A stretch of 64,000 bases of DNA from Anaeromyxobacter sp. Fw109-5. GTDB lineage: Bacteria > Myxococcota > Myxococcia > Myxococcales > Anaeromyxobacteraceae. Made by a program: the position numbers and the translations under genes. The notes under the pieces were generated by a model that saw nothing but the letters and a program-made list of their open reading frames with translations, searched no databases and was not told the origin of the DNA. Positions 34,018-42,957 of this stretch are shown piece by piece (the first letter of the stretch is position 1; every line of letters starts with the position of its first letter). The stretch is from NCBI RefSeq assembly GCF_000017505.1, contig NC_009675.1:3791001-3855000 (forward strand), written 5' to 3'.

Positions 34018-36027
34018 CTACCGGACCCCGAGCTCGCGTCGCAGAACGGAGACGTCGAACCGCTGCTGCTCGGGCTGCCCCGCCTCGGCGTGCTCGAGCT
34101 CGGCGAGTAGCAGCTCGAGGCTCTTCCTCGGCGCCCCTTTCCGCTTCGCCGCCTCACGCGGCGTCAGTCCGCCGAGGGCCGGGATCTCCTCGTCGAGCCA
34201 GCTTCGGTAGTGCTCGGCCTGCATCCGCCTCACGACCTCGAGCACCTCCGGCGGCATCGGTTCGGGCGCCGCGGGTCGCGCGCTCCGACCCGCCCCTTCG
34301 GCGAGGTGGGCAACGGGATCGGCGTGCTCGCGGATGCGGAAGGACGCGAGCGCCCCGAGCCGCTCGGAGACGAGCCGGCGTAGCCGGTCGGCCCGCTGCA
34401 TCGAGTTGGTCTCGAGCCGGAGAAGGCTTCCTTCGAGGATGGCGCGACCGATGAGCGTCGTCGGCAGCACGCCCTTGGCGTTCCCCTCCCGAACGAACGA
34501 GACGGTGATGGCCCCGTCCACCCCTCCCTCATCCCGCCGTGCGTCGGGAAGGTCCAGGAGCGCGGCGACGACCTCGTGCGCCTTCGCTGCGGCAACGTCA
34601 AACCGATCGACGGTGAGGATGAGATCCGCGCCGTCGGTGTTCTGAAGGTTGGGCAGTGGGCGGGCATCGGCCGCGTCCACGATCTCCAGCCAGATCCGGA
34701 AGAGCGTCCCGCCGGCGGTCGCCTCGCGGAGCTTGTCCGCGGGCACCTTCGCGGCGCGGACCCGGACCGCCGACCGGAGGCGGCGCCGCGCCTCGTCGCC
34801 CTCGCGCGGTGGCAGGGGACGCAAGTAGCAGCCTGCGAGGATGGCGCGGCTTCCGAGATCGATGATTCGCGCGAGGAGCACGTCGCGCGGCCGGACCGTT
34901 CGCGACGCGCTCTTCTCCTCGACCGTACGCTCTCCGCCCGCGAGCAGATCGCGCAGCGTGATCGTTCGGCCCGGTTCCGCCGAGACGACCTCGTGGTAGC
35001 TGAACCAGGCCCTGCGCTGCGCCTCGACGAGCGCGCGACCCTCCGCGTCCAGGGCACGGCCGCGCTCCTCGAGGTAGAGGTCGAGCGCGGTCCGGTCGTC
35101 CGGGCCCCGGTAGTGTCCAGACGACCAGCCGAGGAGCGCCTGGGTGGACTGGTAGTCGAGGCCGATCGCCAACAGTGCTCCGTCGGGATCGAACTCGCGC
35201 CCCCACCGCCGCCGCGCGAGCGCGAGTGCGTCGGCGGTGATCCTCTCGTCGAGCCCGTGGATGGGGTCGCGCTCGGTGAGCCGCCGCGCGTGGGCGCGGG
35301 CCTCTTCCGCCTCCAGCCCCGTGCCGCGCGCGGCCGCCTCGCGCGCCTCCTCCTCCGCGAGATGGCACTTCTTGTACTTCTTCCCCGAGCCACACGGGCA
35401 CGGCGCATTTCGCGGGCTCTTCGACCGGCCGGTGGCAGGGATGGGCTCGGGCACGAGCATCGGCTCGGCGAGATCGTCTTCGATCGCGTCGCCCTCATCG
35501 TCCGGTAGGGCCACGCGAGCAGTGATCGCATGGCCGCCCGCCTCGACGATCACCTCGGCGTGCTCCGCATCGTCGTGGCTGGAAAGCTCGGCCACCGCTT
35601 CGAGAAGGGCCGCGGCCTCGAGCAGCTCCTCCGTCGTCGTCGGGCCGCCCTTGCCCTTCCTCACCCGGATCGGCACCGGCAGGCGGGGAAGGCCGAACGC
35701 GGCGTCGAGCGCCGTCGCTGCCCACGCCGGCTCCTCGTCGAACGTGACGGCGAGCGCGGAGACGCCTCGCGTCTCCTTCATTCGGCCCACGGTCACGAGC
35801 GCGGCGACGCGACGGATCGATCCCGGCTCGTCGTAGAGCGCGACGCCGAACTCCTGCCCGGCTGCGCCCATCACCGAGGCCTCGGCCCTGCGTGTCCGGC
35901 CCCGCTCGGTGAGCGCCACCGGAACCGGATCGTCGGACCCGAGGAGCTCCCACGGGCGCGCGCTCCAGAACGCCGCGCACGCCTCCAGGAACCGGACGAG
36001 GACGTCCAGCTTCGGGCGGCCCGCCAT
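34018..36027 (-). CDS. SEC-C motif protein of unknown function
   Basis: A 669-residue protein with one SEC-C zinc motif (NAPCPCGSGKKYKKCH, ligands Cys210, Cys212, Cys221, His222) in the middle. The N-terminal 190 residues and the C-terminal 430 residues are soluble and match no family I can name. Near the end, EEIPALGGLTPREAAKRKGA looks like the MbcA/ParS-type module often seen after SEC-C domains. ATG 36027 is used because the frame is blocked by a stop about 24 codons upstream and no other start fits. It follows the small ORF 36097-36306 on the same strand. Confidence 0.75.
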   Translation of the reverse strand: MAGRPKLDVLVRFLEACAAFWSARPWELLGSDDPVPVALTERGRTRRAEASVMGAAGQEFGVALYDEPGSIRRVAALVTVGRMKETRGVSALAVTFDEEPAWAATALDAAFGLPRLPVPIRVRKGKGGPTTTEELLEAAALLEAVAELSSHDDAEHAEVIVEAGGHAITARVALPDDEGDAIEDDLAEPMLVPEPIPATGRSKSPRNAPCPCGSGKKYKKCHLAEEEAREAAARGTGLEAEEARAHARRLTERDPIHGLDERITADALALARRRWGREFDPDGALLAIGLDYQSTQALLGWSSGHYRGPDDRTALDLYLEERGRALDAEGRALVEAQRRAWFSYHEVVSAEPGRTITLRDLLAGGERTVEEKSASRTVRPRDVLLARIIDLGSRAILAGCYLRPLPPREGDEARRRLRSAVRVRAAKVPADKLREATAGGTLFRIWLEIVDAADARPLPNLQNTDGADLILTVDRFDVAAAKAHEVVAALLDLPDARRDEGGVDGAITVSFVREGNAKGVLPTTLIGRAILEGSLLRLETNSMQRADRLRRLVSERLGALASFRIREHADPVAHLAEGAGRSARPAAPEPMPPEVLEVVRRMQAEHYRSWLDEEIPALGGLTPREAAKRKGAPRKSLELLLAELEHAEAGQPEQQRFDVSVLRRELGVR

Positions 36028-36096
36028 CGGCCCGAGCGCGAGGCCGTACGCGAGCGTCGCGCGCGGGAGGAGCGCCGCGTCGGGGAGCGGCGCCGG

Positions 36097-36306
36097 CTAG
36101 AAGCCGAACGGCCGTGCCGCCTCGGCGAGCGCGGGCTCGCACTGGATGGGCTGGCCGGCGTGGCGCTTCGCGAGCGCGCCGAGGCCCTTCGCGTCGGTGT
36201 GCGTGATCTCCGGCGGGATCAGCGCGCCGTCGTCATCCAGGCCGCAGTAGGCGTAGGCATTTTGGCCGCCGACCTCGAGCGGCCCCAGGCGGAAGACGTG
36301 GACCAT
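36097..36306 (-). CDS. Small hypothetical protein
   Basis: A 69-residue open frame (MVHVFRLGPLEVGGQNAYAY, then ALIPPEITHTDAKGLGALAK). The composition is balanced and not arginine-rich, unlike shadow frames nearby, and it lies 69 bp before the SEC-C gene on the same strand. I do not recognise a family. Possibly the first gene of that transcript. Confidence 0.5.
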   Translation of the reverse strand: MVHVFRLGPLEVGGQNAYAYCGLDDDGALIPPEITHTDAKGLGALAKRHAGQPIQCEPALAEAARPFGF

Positions 36307-36363
36307 CCGCTGCGGATATCAGGTTGGACCGACAGGCGAGGGCCTAAACCGCATGCGTCCGCC

Positions 36364-36510
36364 ATCGTGAGGCCCTACGTGGCGGACGATCTGCCGGGCT
36401 CGGACTTCGCGGCCGCGAACGTCACGACCGTCGATGCCCGTCGCACGTTCTGGGACAAGGTCGTCATCCTGCACGGGATGCGCCGCTGGCGCGACGAGCC
36501 GTCGCGGAAC
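36364..36510 (+). pseudogene. Remnant of an AbiEii-type nucleotidyltransferase toxin
   Basis: The frame reads VRPYVADDLPGSDFAAANVT, then VDARRTFWDKVVILHGMRRW. The RTFWDKVVILH block is a hallmark of AbiEii/AbiGii toxins (the helix after the nucleotidyltransferase core). The N-terminal GG-T/S and D-x-D core is missing and the frame loses likeness after WRDEP. Nothing resembling an antitoxin flanks it. Confidence 0.6.
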
Positions 36511-36752
36511 GCGCCCACGGCCGACACCGCGAGAGCTCCGGCCGGAAGAATCCTCGACACGATCTGGTCCGACGCGGCGCGGCAGCTCGCGCATCGGCCT
36601 CCGCACGTCGGAGTCCCTCTGAGGGGCGACAGCGTCGCCTTCGGGCGACGCTCTGCACCGATCACCCGTCGAGCCGCGCACGTCGGGGGAATTTTGCCGG
36701 CTGCCGGGCAACTGCGATCGTTGGTGAAGATGGAGAACGGCCTCCACCGCGC

Positions 36753-37367
36753 TCAGCGCCGCAGAGCGCGCGCATCGGCGGGGAACAGCGCCCGCACTTC
36801 GGCCACCGTGTCGTCGAGCCAGCGGCGTCGCATCTCGGGCGTGCTCGTCACGACGACTCCGTACGTCCTTCGCACCACGGTTCGGACGCCGCAGTACCGA
36901 AGGATGCAGTTCTTCCAGATCGTGTCGAGCGGGTCGCCGAACTCGGCGTGCTCCCGCTCGAGCGGCGTGTCCGTCGTGTTGAGGACCAGCGCAGCGCGCG
37001 CGCGGAGAAGCGGGATGGGCACGCCCTCGCCCGAGTCTCCCTCGTCGAACCGATACGCGACGCCCCCGCGGACCACCCGGTCCACCCATCCTTTGAGGAT
37101 CGCCGGCGGCTGCCCCCACCAGTTCGGATGCACGATGACGATGCCGTCACACGCGGAGACTGCGCGGCAGTGCTCCGCGACGAGCGGGGGGAGCCCGTCC
37201 GCGCTCCGGATCTCCTCAGCCGGCAGCACAGGGTCGAAGCGCTCCTGGTACAGGTCGTGGAACGCGACCTCATGGCCGCCCGACCGCAACGTCGCCACGG
37301 CCGCATCCGCGAGCGCGTGATTGAAGCTGCCCTGCTTCGGGTGGCCGAGGACGACGAGGACGTTCAT
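36753..37367 (-). CDS. NAD(P)H dehydrogenase (quinone), flavodoxin-like fold
   Basis: A 204-residue member of the flavodoxin_2/NQO family (KefF/MdaB-like): NVLVVLGHPKQGSFNHALAD gives the FMN phosphate loop, then IVIVHPNWWGQPPAILKGWV and NTTDTPLEREHAEFGDPLDT. These enzymes reduce quinones or similar acceptors by two electrons. AAGGAGCAGGC precedes ATG 37367. The gene is isolated between decayed sequence and a SgcJ-like gene. Confidence 0.9.
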   Translation of the reverse strand: MNVLVVLGHPKQGSFNHALADAAVATLRSGGHEVAFHDLYQERFDPVLPAEEIRSADGLPPLVAEHCRAVSACDGIVIVHPNWWGQPPAILKGWVDRVVRGGVAYRFDEGDSGEGVPIPLLRARAALVLNTTDTPLEREHAEFGDPLDTIWKNCILRYCGVRTVVRRTYGVVVTSTPEMRRRWLDDTVAEVRALFPADARALRR

Positions 37368-37621
37368 GCCTGCTCCTTGGTGCAAGCGCGGTCACGCGCC
37401 GAAGGCCGCGCGCGAGAAGCGCGACCGTCGTGCCAACGGAGCGGTGCAGTCGAGCTTGCAGGTCACCCTCGGGCCGTCAACAAGGGCGAGTACTCTGCCA
37501 GGCAAGGCAAGATCGGCGCCCGAGATCCCGGCCGGGCGTGCTCCTCGTGAACGTCGAGGCATGCGCCGTCGCGACGCCGCGCATCCGCTCGGTCCGGCGC
37601 CGCCTCGAGCCACGTGGGCGG

Positions 37622-37663
37622 CGGCGGTGCGCCTTTGGCGCCTCGCTCCGAGGCGCACCGCCG
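37622..37663 (-). terminator. Strong hairpin after the SgcJ-like gene
   Basis: Perfect 13-bp arms (CGGCGGTGCGCCT and AGGCGCACCGCCG) enclose a 16-base loop, beginning 10 bases after the stop of the reverse-strand gene at 37673. A terminator or 3'-end stabilising role is likely. There is no T run after it, so it is not a textbook intrinsic terminator. Confidence 0.6.
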
Positions 37664-37672
37664 TTGCTCGCC

Positions 37673-38116
37673 TCAGTGGATCGAGGGCGGCTTCGGGAGG
37701 AACGCGTAGGGGCGCGCGTCCAGCCATTGCCAGCCGTTTCCGCTCCTCTTCGCGAGGACCACCAGGTGGAGTTTCATCGTCTGGGTGGTGCCATCGGGCA
37801 TCCTGAAGTTCTGGAGCTCGTGATCGAGGTCCAGGAACGCGAGCTCCGATCCCAGCCGCCGCACGGACGAGATGTCGAACCGGGATCTCGTGCCGCTCAG
37901 GATGGTCTCGCAGTCGTGGCGGTACGCGGTCTCCACGCCCGCCCGGCCCCTGCCGACCTCCCCGCTGGGCGTGATGAGGGTCCCGTCCTCCGCCCAGCAT
38001 GACGCCACCTCCTTCGCGTCGAACCGGTTGAACGCTTCGGTGAACTTCTTCCAGGCGGTCTCGAGCGCCGGCTCCGCCTTCTCCTCTTGCATCCCGAAGC
38101 CTTGTGTCGATTCCAT
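37673..38116 (-). CDS. SgcJ/EcaC-like NTF2-fold protein
   Basis: The product has 147 residues. WKKFTEAFNRFDAKEVASCW, EDGTLITPSGEVGRGRAGVE and MKLHLVVLAKRSGNGWQWLD match the SgcJ/EcaC (DUF4440-like) group of the NTF2 fold. Family members are proposed oxidoreductases or ligand-binding proteins without firm function. ACGGAGG precedes ATG 38116. The hairpin at 37622-37663 closes the unit. It is the second NTF2-fold gene in 5 kb. Confidence 0.8.
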   Translation of the reverse strand: MESTQGFGMQEEKAEPALETAWKKFTEAFNRFDAKEVASCWAEDGTLITPSGEVGRGRAGVETAYRHDCETILSGTRSRFDISSVRRLGSELAFLDLDHELQNFRMPDGTTQTMKLHLVVLAKRSGNGWQWLDARPYAFLPKPPSIH

Positions 38117-38582
38117 GCGTCGACCTCCGTTCTCAGCACGCCACCTCGAGGTGGCTGAGCGGACGTGACGGTGAGCGTTCGCGTGCGCAAGGCGCATGCG
38201 GGACGCCGTAGGGGGTTTAAGCAGAGTTTCCAACGAACCGGTCCGAGCGCCGCGGTGGTCTGACGCGGGGGGTTGGAGAAGGGATGACGCGATCAGGCCA
38301 CTCTCCATGCCAAACAGCTACCGGCGACAGCCACCGCCCGGCGCTCCACCACGTCGCGCCGGTCGTCTCTGACTCAGCGCGGAGCGCCCCCGAGAACAGC
38401 CTCTGCCAAAACAGCCCGGGCGCCCTCTCGGGCGGCCGGGTTGATGTCGGGCCTCCGCGTGACCGTGTCGGGCCCCCCTACTCTGGCCGAACCCACGAGA
38501 ACCGGCCTCCCGGCCGGTCGAAAGCTCGACCTCAATTCCGTCCGGCATAGCCTGGCAATCGGTTGAGCGTGGGAGGTCCGGC
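38117..38582. other. Intergenic region before the response regulator
   Basis: About 465 bp between divergent genes, no gene recognised. It holds a small perfect hairpin (ACCGGCC-TCCC-GGCCGGT, 38501-38518) 65 bp before the response-regulator start, which could affect its transcript. GGAGG lies just before ATG 38583. Confidence 0.45.
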
Positions 38583-38957
38583 ATGATCGAGCCGACTGGT
38601 GGCGTGGTGATGGTGATCGACGATGACGAGGACTGGCGAGAGCTCGTCGTCGAATTCCTCTCCCACGCCGGGTTCGATGCGGTCGGCGCAAGGCACGGGC
38701 GCGAGGCGCTCGCTCGCATCGGCGCGCGCACGCCCGACCTCATCGTGCTCGACCTGGAGATGCCGGTGATGTCGGGATGGGAGTTCCGCCGCGAACAGCT
38801 GCGCGATCCCAGGCTCGCGGGCGTTCCCGTCCTCGTCGCGTCGTCGGCGGATCCGAACGGACTCCCCGCGGACGGCTATCTCTCGAAGCCGTACGACGCA
38901 GCCGATCTGCTCCGCGCCATCGCCGGGGTCCGCGCGGCGAGCTCACTCGCGGCCTGA
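38583..38957 (+). CDS. Single-domain response regulator (CheY-like receiver)
   Basis: A 124-residue receiver with no output domain. The acidic pocket is IDDDED (Asp13-Asp15), the phosphoacceptor is Asp57 in LIVLDLEMPVMSG, the switch serine is in LVASSADP (Ser86/87) and the conserved lysine is Lys102 in YLSKPYD. Stand-alone receivers act by protein-protein contact, commonly with hybrid kinases or motility parts. No histidine kinase is adjacent. GGAGG precedes the ATG. Confidence 0.92.
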   Translation: MIEPTGGVVMVIDDDEDWRELVVEFLSHAGFDAVGARHGREALARIGARTPDLIVLDLEMPVMSGWEFRREQLRDPRLAGVPVLVASSADPNGLPADGYLSKPYDAADLLRAIAGVRAASSLAA

Positions 38958-39107
38958 GCTGATTCGCCCCGCGGTAACGGCTCGGGCGAGCCACGCTGGA
39001 GACCGCCCGAGACGGCGCGACCAGGCCGGTGCTGGCGCTGGAGACATCGATCGGCCTCTGGTGATCCAGAGCTCGAGCCCGCGGCCGTCGAGAGGCTCGT
39101 GAGGGGC

Positions 39108-39405
39108 GCCGCGGGCGTGCAGCGCGCCGGCGCCGCGTAAGTCGCTCCGCGCTCGATCAAACCAGGTAGAAACTCGGTCGCGCTCGCGTCCGGCGCCGCC
39201 CCATGCGCGGCGAGAGCGCCGACGAGCGCCTGGCGCCGTCCGTGGCGCTCGGCACTCACGGTCGCCTGTTTCGTCCGCCGAGCGCCCCACTTCCGCACGC
39301 ACGGGTCGTCCTCGTCAGGCTTCGCGGGATGGGTACCATCGCGCCCGAGGCCGACCGACGGGCTTCGCGGCGCGGTTACTCTCGGGCGGGGCACACTCCA
39401 TGAGG
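39108..39405 (+). repeat. Decayed copy of the REP-transposase 3' end and downstream repeats
   Basis: The DNA cgtgcagcgcgccggcgccg and what follows align by eye with the last codons of the Y1 transposase (20091-21038) and about 350 bp beyond it. Shared blocks include actcggtcgcgctcgcgtcc and gcgccgacgagcgcctgg. One decayed repeat, cggttactctcgggcggggc, stands near 39380. The rest of the transposase is absent. This is a relic of the same or a related element 18 kb away. Confidence 0.7.
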
Positions 39406-39421
39406 CTGCGCATGGAGCCAG

Positions 39422-40252
39422 TCACGGCACCTGCTTCTTCTCCATCGGTTCTCCTGCCCGATACACGCGCGAGGGCTTCAGACCAGCGGACTGGCCGCCG
39501 TCGATGGGGAGGGTCACGCCGGTGATGAACGACGCCTGCTCGGAGCAGAGCCACAGGACGGCGGCGGCGACTTCCTCGACCCGCCCTATGCGCCCCATCG
39601 GCGTGGCGGAAGCGGCTTGCCGTTGCGCCTCCTCCCCGGCGCGCTCGAGGTGATGAGTCAGGATGGGCCCGGGCGCCACGACGTTCACGCGAATCCCTCG
39701 ATCCGCATAGTCGAGCGCAGCGACGCGGGTGAGGCCGATGATTCCGGACTTACCCGCCACGTAGGCGCCGAGCCCCGTGAACCCGTACAGGGCAGCCAGC
39801 GAGGCCATGTTCACGATGGCGCCGCCGCCCGACCGCAACATGGCCGGTATCTCGTACTTCATGCCCAGAAAGGTGCCGCGTACGTCCGCGCGGATGCCGC
39901 GGTCGAAGTCGTCCGGGTCGAGGTCTGCGAGCGGCGCGGGCGGAGGGCCGTCCGTCGCGTTGTTGAACGCGGCGTCGAGGCGCCCGAACACCCGGGTCGT
40001 CTCGGCGACGAGGTGAGCGACAGCTCCGGCGTCCCCCACGTCGGTCGGGATGGCCATGGCGTCGCCGCCCTCCGCGCGAATGCTCTCCACCACGCCATTG
40101 AGCGCTGCTCCGTCCCGGGCGGCCAGCGCAACCGCGGCCCCCGCTGCCGCGAACGCGCGGGCCGTGGCGGCGCCGATTCCACGGCTCGCGCCCGCGACCA
40201 TCGCCACCTTGCCCGCGAAGGGGAGGCGCGCACGCTCACGCGACAGCGTCAC
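39422..40252 (-). CDS. Short-chain dehydrogenase/reductase
   Basis: A 276-residue SDR. AMVAGASRGIGAATARAFAA forms the nucleotide-binding turn, LDAAFNNATDGPPP replaces the usual NNAG with NNAT, and catalytic Ser, Tyr and Lys lie in NMASLAALYGFTGLGAYVAGK-like sequence. FITGVTLPIDGGQSAG is the common C-terminal signature of fabG-like enzymes. Start GTG 40252 is chosen; the open frame continues upstream without likeness. Substrate unknown. It ends beside the REP remnant. Confidence 0.88.
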   Translation of the reverse strand: MTLSRERARLPFAGKVAMVAGASRGIGAATARAFAAAGAAVALAARDGAALNGVVESIRAEGGDAMAIPTDVGDAGAVAHLVAETTRVFGRLDAAFNNATDGPPPAPLADLDPDDFDRGIRADVRGTFLGMKYEIPAMLRSGGGAIVNMASLAALYGFTGLGAYVAGKSGIIGLTRVAALDYADRGIRVNVVAPGPILTHHLERAGEEAQRQAASATPMGRIGRVEEVAAAVLWLCSEQASFITGVTLPIDGGQSAGLKPSRVYRAGEPMEKKQVP

Positions 40253-40520
40253 GGCGAGCCCCTCCAGCGCTGGGCGAACTTGCCTGGCCTGCCGCCACCG
40301 TGGAAGTGGTTGCGGCGGCGTTCGTCTGCACGGTCGTAGGCGGGCATCCCATGCGCCTCCAACGGTAAAGGGCGCGCGCGCCTCGGTGGCGCGGGGCCCA
40401 GACCAGAACCTTGCCCGTCCGTCGCAGTCCCGCATTACGCGAACGGGAGCTTGCGTTGCGAACTCCGTTTCCCCGCCGTCTCGCGAGTCGCGGTCGTCGA
40501 GCGGGCCGGCGGTAGGGCGC

Positions 40521-41509
40521 TCACTCCTCGTCTGCCAGACGGCGGCGACGAGGGCGCAGGGCGCTCGGGGGTACTCCGTAGCGACGCTTGAACGCCACGC
40601 TGAAGTGCGCCACATGCGAGTAGCCCACATCGGCGGCGATCGCCTTGATCGGCTTGTCGGAATCGAGGAGCAACGCTCGCGCGACCTCGAGGCGCCGCCC
40701 GAGGACGAAGGCGCCGACCCCCTCGCCGAACACCGCCTTGAAGTCGCGCTTCAGGCGAAAGGCGTTCGTCCCGACCGCGCGCGCGAGTGCCGGGATCGAC
40801 GGCGGGTCGTGCAGCCGGGCGAGGAGCCGGTCCCGCGCCTCCGACACGCGATCGACGTCGGGCCCCCGCTCGGTGGCGCGCGGTCACTCGCTGGCGCGCC
40901 CAGGTGCCGCACCAGCAGCTCGACGATTCGAGCCTCGACGAAGCAAGCGCGGAGCGACCCGTAACGGCTGCTGTCCATGGTCGATTCGACCAGCGCGATG
41001 ACCTCGTGTGTCGGCGTGGCGGTCACCCTGTGATCGCGGAAGGGTACGCCGCGGCCGACCCGCTCCTCCAAGGGTCCGAGCAGATCGGGGTACCGGCCCG
41101 CCCAGCGCTCCAGCGCCTGCAGCGTGAAGTTGACCTCGAATGCTTCGTTCGATGCGTTTCGGTCCACGATGAAGATCGTGCGCGTCGAGGGGCTGAACGC
41201 GAGATCGCTCGCGTGAGGTCGATGCGACAGGAACCCGTCGGTGCCTTCCACCTGCGCGGTCGGGTGACCTCTCAGCCCGAGATGGTAGACGACCTGCGGA
41301 GCCTCGTCCTCGCCGCGCACGACGAGGTCCCGGATCGCGTCGTGCCGCCCCCGCACGAGCGCGACGCCATCGAGTTCCAGGACGTGCGCGGCGCTCCGGA
41401 ACTGTGGGTGAACACCGGACGCCCAGAACTCCCGAACGCGCGCTCCCGCGCCTGCCTCTCCGTGGCTCCACGACAGCTCCATCTCGCTCGAGTCGATCGT
41501 GTAGCGCAT
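40521..41509 (-). pseudogene. AraC family regulator with a single-base frameshift
   Basis: Frame one (ATG 41509) encodes an N-terminal ligand domain of about 215 residues (MRYTIDSSEMELSWSHGEAG to VELLVRHLGAPASDRAPPSG). The DNA-binding domain follows in another frame: SEARDRLLARLHDPPSIPAL, VGTNAFRLKRDFKAVFGEGV and IKAIAADVGYSHVAHFSVAF, both AraC helices complete. Adding one base in the C run at 40863-40867 would join them into a protein of about 330 residues. Everything else looks intact, so a recent mutation or consensus error is likely. Confidence 0.75.
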
Positions 41510-41780
41510 GGCGCACCTCTCCCGGCGACCACCGCTACTGACGGCCCGCCTCGTGTGCGGACGATGTAGCGGACCGTGCGTGTCCCTTCACGTCAGCGCC
41601 GGGCCTGACAAGGGGCCTGCTCGGCCGGGACCGCCCCCGGCGGAGCGTTCAGGGGTTACCGGAGGGAACGAGCGGCCGTCGGTGCACCTCCTCGCGCAAC
41701 GACCGCTCCCGATCACGTAATGCGCCGTCACGGAGGGACCACCAAGACGACTTCCTGTCGTCTGGAAAGGAGAGTCAGGA

Positions 41781-42259
41781 ATGGTCGGTCCGGATCTCGC
41801 CCTCGCGGCGTCGAACGTGCTGCTGGTACGGCGGTCGGCGCAGGTATGGACCAGTCGTTGTTCGTCTTCCCGAGGTGGTTCTCGGCTCCCCCGGAGTCGT
41901 TGGCCGAGGTCGGCAACGGCCGCCCGGCGAAGTTGTGGGTTCCTCTCCAGGCGGGCGCCGCGGTCGCGCTGGGCGCCGCCATCGCACTCAACCGGCATGA
42001 TGCGACCCGCCGCAGGCTGCTTCGAGTCGCTGCGGGTTGCTACGCGGCGACGTGGATCTCGACCGGAGCATACTTCGCGCCCGAGATCATCCGGCTGAGC
42101 AAGTCCGACGGGACGCTCCCGGCCGAAGAGGTCGCGCGCCGTGGCAGGCGCTGGATGAACCTGACCTGGCTGCGCCAGCCGGCGATGGCTGCGTCTTGGA
42201 TCCTCGTCGCTTCGGCGCTCGCACGGTGCGTACGACCAGGGCCGAGGGGTGCATGGTGA
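41781..42259 (+). pseudogene. DUF1772-like membrane protein with a single-base frameshift
   Basis: A gene starts at ATG 41781 after AAAGGAG with MVGPDLALAASNVLLV, the first half of a membrane helix. One missing base at the G run 41825-41826 breaks the frame. Restoring it continues as GTAVGAGMDQSLFVFPRWF, then LWVPLQAGAAVALGAAIALN, ATWISTGAYFAPEIIRLSKS and AMAASWILVASALARC. That gives a four-helix DUF1772-like protein of about 159 residues. The remaining ORF from ATG 41846 is open but lacks the first helix half. Overlaps the next gene's start by seven bases. Confidence 0.7.
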
Positions 42260-42576
42260 ACGAACAGAAACCAGGCGCGACCGCCGTCGAGACATTCCGC
42301 CACTACACCGAGGCCTTTGAAGCGCTCGACCCGCGCGCCGTCGCCCAGCACTTCCACCTGCCCGCCCTCTTGATCACCCGGGAACGGGTCGTCGCGCTGA
42401 ACTCCGGAGCCGCGGTGGAGGAGGCCTACGGCCGAGTGATGGCGGGCCTGCCGGCGCTGGGCTTCGCGAAGGCGGAGTTCCCCTCCCTCGTAGAACGTCG
42501 GCTCAGTGACGCCCTGTCCGTCGTCACTGGCTTGTCCATCTGGGAGGACGCATCGGGAGCGGAATTGCATCCGTGA
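42253..42576 (+). CDS. SnoaL-like NTF2-fold protein, probably 3' truncated
   Basis: A 107-residue open frame: TAVETFRHYTEAFEALDPRA, then HFHLPALLITRERVVALNSG and SLVERRLSDALSVVTGLSIW. It resembles NTF2-fold proteins of about 130-140 residues but stops after LSIWEDASGAELHP, where the last two strands are expected. It overlaps the end of the DUF1772-like gene by seven bases, so the two form an operon. Downstream sequence is unrelated, which suggests that a rearrangement removed its end. Confidence 0.6.
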   Translation: MVNEQKPGATAVETFRHYTEAFEALDPRAVAQHFHLPALLITRERVVALNSGAAVEEAYGRVMAGLPALGFAKAEFPSLVERRLSDALSVVTGLSIWEDASGAELHP

Positions 42577-42957
42577 GCCGGCGGAGTGGCGATACGGCTC
42601 GCGCCACAGGCGACGCGAAGCTACCCGGCACGCCACTGATCGAATTCGGTGTCGCCGTCGCGCAGCACGCGCACTCCCTTTGGATACGAGTGCGTCGAAG
42701 CTGTCGTAGTCCCGCACCCTTCCTGCAACGAGGCCGACGATCGGGACGTAGCTGCCATGATCTGCGGCGCTCAGAACGAGCCGGTCTCCCAGTCGCTTCG
42801 GTGTCGCCGTGATGATCTCCAGCCCGCCATCCGCGTCACGGAGCAGCGTGCCCGAGTGGTGAATCGCGCCGCGGAAGGGCTCCGTGTCGAAGTACAGGTT
42901 CCACCACGCGTCAGCGATCTTCCGGTGGTTCGCGAGGACGTCAGGCTCGGAGAGCCC
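42577..42957 (-). other. Unrecognised coding-like remnant next to the IS630 fragment
   Basis: The reverse strand holds a balanced-looking frame: ADAWWNLYFDTEPFRGAIHH, SGTLLRDADGGLEIITATPK and GSYVPIVGLVAGRVRDYDSF. I do not recognise the family. It joins directly to the truncated IS630 transposase on one side and fades into low-complexity residues on the other. It is probably the 3' part of a gene cut by a rearrangement. Confidence 0.35.
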
